From: Chloroflexota bacterium
GTDB taxonomy: Bacteria; Chloroflexota; Anaerolineae; UBA4142
Direction of reading: 5' to 3'
Assembly: GCA_016200825.1 (NCBI GenBank)
Contig: JACQEA010000104.1
Span: 1-7,137, forward strand
DNA: 7,137 nucleotides
The notes below the pieces were generated by a model. That model searched no databases, was not told where the DNA came from, and saw nothing but the letters and a program-made list of their open reading frames with translations. A program made the translations under genes and the position numbers. Of this stretch, positions 6,565 through 7,137 are shown piece by piece (position 1 is the first letter of the stretch; each line of letters starts with the position of its first letter).

Positions 6565-6651
6565 GTCATTGCGAGGAGGCGCGTAGCGCCGACGAAGCAA
6601 TCTCCTTGACACATTCGGGGATTGCTTCGCCGCTTCGCGGCTCGCAATGAC
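6565..6651. repeat. ~87-bp palindromic interspersed repeat
   Basis: GTCATTGCGAG (6565-6575) is the exact reverse complement of CTCGCAATGAC (6641-6651), and GAAGCAATC (6594-6602) of GATTGCTTC (6620-6628). The segments between the paired words also partly complement each other (GGCGCGTAGCGCC on the left arm is itself a hairpin). The loop is 6603-6619 and contains TTGACA (6606-6611), which is too far from the -10 box at 6669 to serve it. Right-arm words recur at 1900-1947, so this is a dispersed family. No T-run follows, so it is not a standard terminator, though the RNA hairpin could still stabilise or attenuate the transporter mRNA. Confidence 0.8.
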
Positions 6652-6665
6652 GTGAGAGGCGCGTG

Positions 6666-6674
6666 TGTTATAAT
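6666..6674 (+). promoter_or_regulatory. Extended -10 promoter element
   Basis: TGTTATAAT contains a perfect TATAAT (6669-6674) with the extended TG one base upstream. A -35 match at ~17 bp spacing is weak (ATGACG at 6647-6652, inside the end of the palindrome). Transcription would start around 6681-6683, which coincides with ATG 6683, as for a leaderless mRNA. That ATG is out of frame with the DUF89 gene. Confidence 0.55.
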
Positions 6675-6708
6675 CTCGCGCAATGAGCCGCAAATTTTGC
6701 GCGAGGCG

Positions 6709-7137
6709 ATGGCGGATAATGAAACCGCGCGCGGCGCGTTGGAAGATTTGTATCTGGAAATTACGACAGGAAAAATCAGAGGACAGTGCGAAGAAAGGGA
6801 GGACAAATTTTTTTGGGATGCGTCCGCGCACGAGCACATCGGGCGCAGTTGGCTCGATGTGCCTTGGTATTGGGCAGAATCTTTTTTCTTTCGCCGCGTG
6901 TTAGAGGCGACGCGCTATTTTGAAAATGGCATTGACCCATACCGTTTGCGCAAACGCGGCGAACTCGAACCGAACGCCGCGCCGCGCGCGGTCGCGACTC
7001 TTTTGCCAAACTTGCCGCGCGATTCGCGCGCGCGTTTGGTCGCGTTGATGTATGCCGCGTTGTGGGGCAATCGGTATGATTTGAGTATGGATGTCGCCGC
7101 GCTCACCGCGCAGGCGCGCCCGGACGAGCGCGCGAAT
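6709..7137 (+). CDS. DUF89/ARMT1-type damage-control phosphatase, N-terminal part (3' end outside window)
   Basis: First ~143 residues of a DUF89 family protein; members are metal-dependent phosphatases thought to clear damaged or surplus sugar phosphates. Visible family features are a helical N-terminal domain, RSWLDVPWYWAESFFFRRVLEA (SWLDVPW..AE.F..RR.LEA being the most typical stretch), IDPYRLRK, and AALWGNRYDLS near the window end. The catalytic Asp/Asn motifs lie in the missing C-terminal half. The start is uncertain. Family-like sequence (EPQILREAMADN) already begins at 6685, upstream of ATG 6709 and without an ATG in that frame. Alternatives are GTG 6652, which lies before the predicted transcript start, or an original ATG at 6683 now off by one base. 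About 20 residues usually found before PQIL are replaced by repeat and promoter DNA, so the gene may be N-terminally eroded. Confidence 0.8.
   Translation, partial: MADNETARGALEDLYLEITTGKIRGQCEEREDKFFWDASAHEHIGRSWLDVPWYWAESFFFRRVLEATRYFENGIDPYRLRKRGELEPNAAPRAVATLLPNLPRDSRARLVALMYAALWGNRYDLSMDVAALTAQARPDERAN

Noticed and set aside
6565..6651. Rho-independent terminator for the MFS gene
   Set aside because: The hairpin is long but has no run of T after it, and its arms recur elsewhere as a dispersed repeat.
6606..6674. TTGACA (6606) paired with TATAAT (6669) as one promoter
   Set aside because: The gap of 57 bp is far beyond the 16-18 bp needed, so the TTGACA lies in the repeat loop by chance.
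6683..6904. 73-codon + strand frame from ATG 6683
   Set aside because: It overlaps the DUF89 frame in another phase, and its residues show no family features. The ATG is of interest only as a possible displaced DUF89 start.

Overview
The window looks like chromosomal DNA of a bacterium with a strong taste for GCGC/CGCG words. The gene set, the tight one-direction layout and the small tandem repeats between genes suggest an uncultured Chloroflexota (Anaerolineae-like) genome. That placement is inference from general resemblance and was not tested. All convincing genes lie on the + strand.

Layout: (1) 2-1876, the C-terminal ~625 residues of an Eco57I-like N6-adenine DNA methyltransferase of restriction-modification type, cut by the window edge. 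(2) 1877-1977, a short spacer holding a degenerate hairpin repeat. (3) 1978-3764, a prolyl oligopeptidase gene in two pieces. The N-terminal ~120 residues (1978-2352) and the catalytic domain (2772-3764) remain, but most of the beta-propeller is gone. In its place is a ~400-bp block with no CGCG word, carrying a small frameshifted reading frame that resembles the EACC1 component of NTP-dependent conflict systems. (4) 3765-3961, a spacer with a 14-bp tandem repeat and a ~96-bp imperfect palindrome. (5) 3962-5260, an alkaline-phosphatase-superfamily phosphodiesterase/pyrophosphatase with all expected metal-ligand motifs. (6) 5261-5339, a spacer that is almost wholly an array of 7-bp units. (7) 5340-6548, a 12-helix-type MFS transporter whose last codons and stop run into a second array of the same 7-bp units. 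(8) 6549-6708, a ~87-bp palindromic repeat and a strong extended -10 box. (9) 6709 to the window end, the start of a DUF89/ARMT1-type damage-control phosphatase whose start codon is unclear.

The genes do not form one obvious pathway. The methyltransferase and the EACC1-like remnant are both defence/conflict-type genes, so the left part of the window looks like a small eroded accessory patch. The phosphodiesterase, transporter and DUF89 genes look like ordinary housekeeping or accessory metabolism. The most striking features are the foreign-composition insert in the peptidase gene and the way different short repeats fill nearly every spacer and in places supply coding sequence, a stop codon or part of a start codon.
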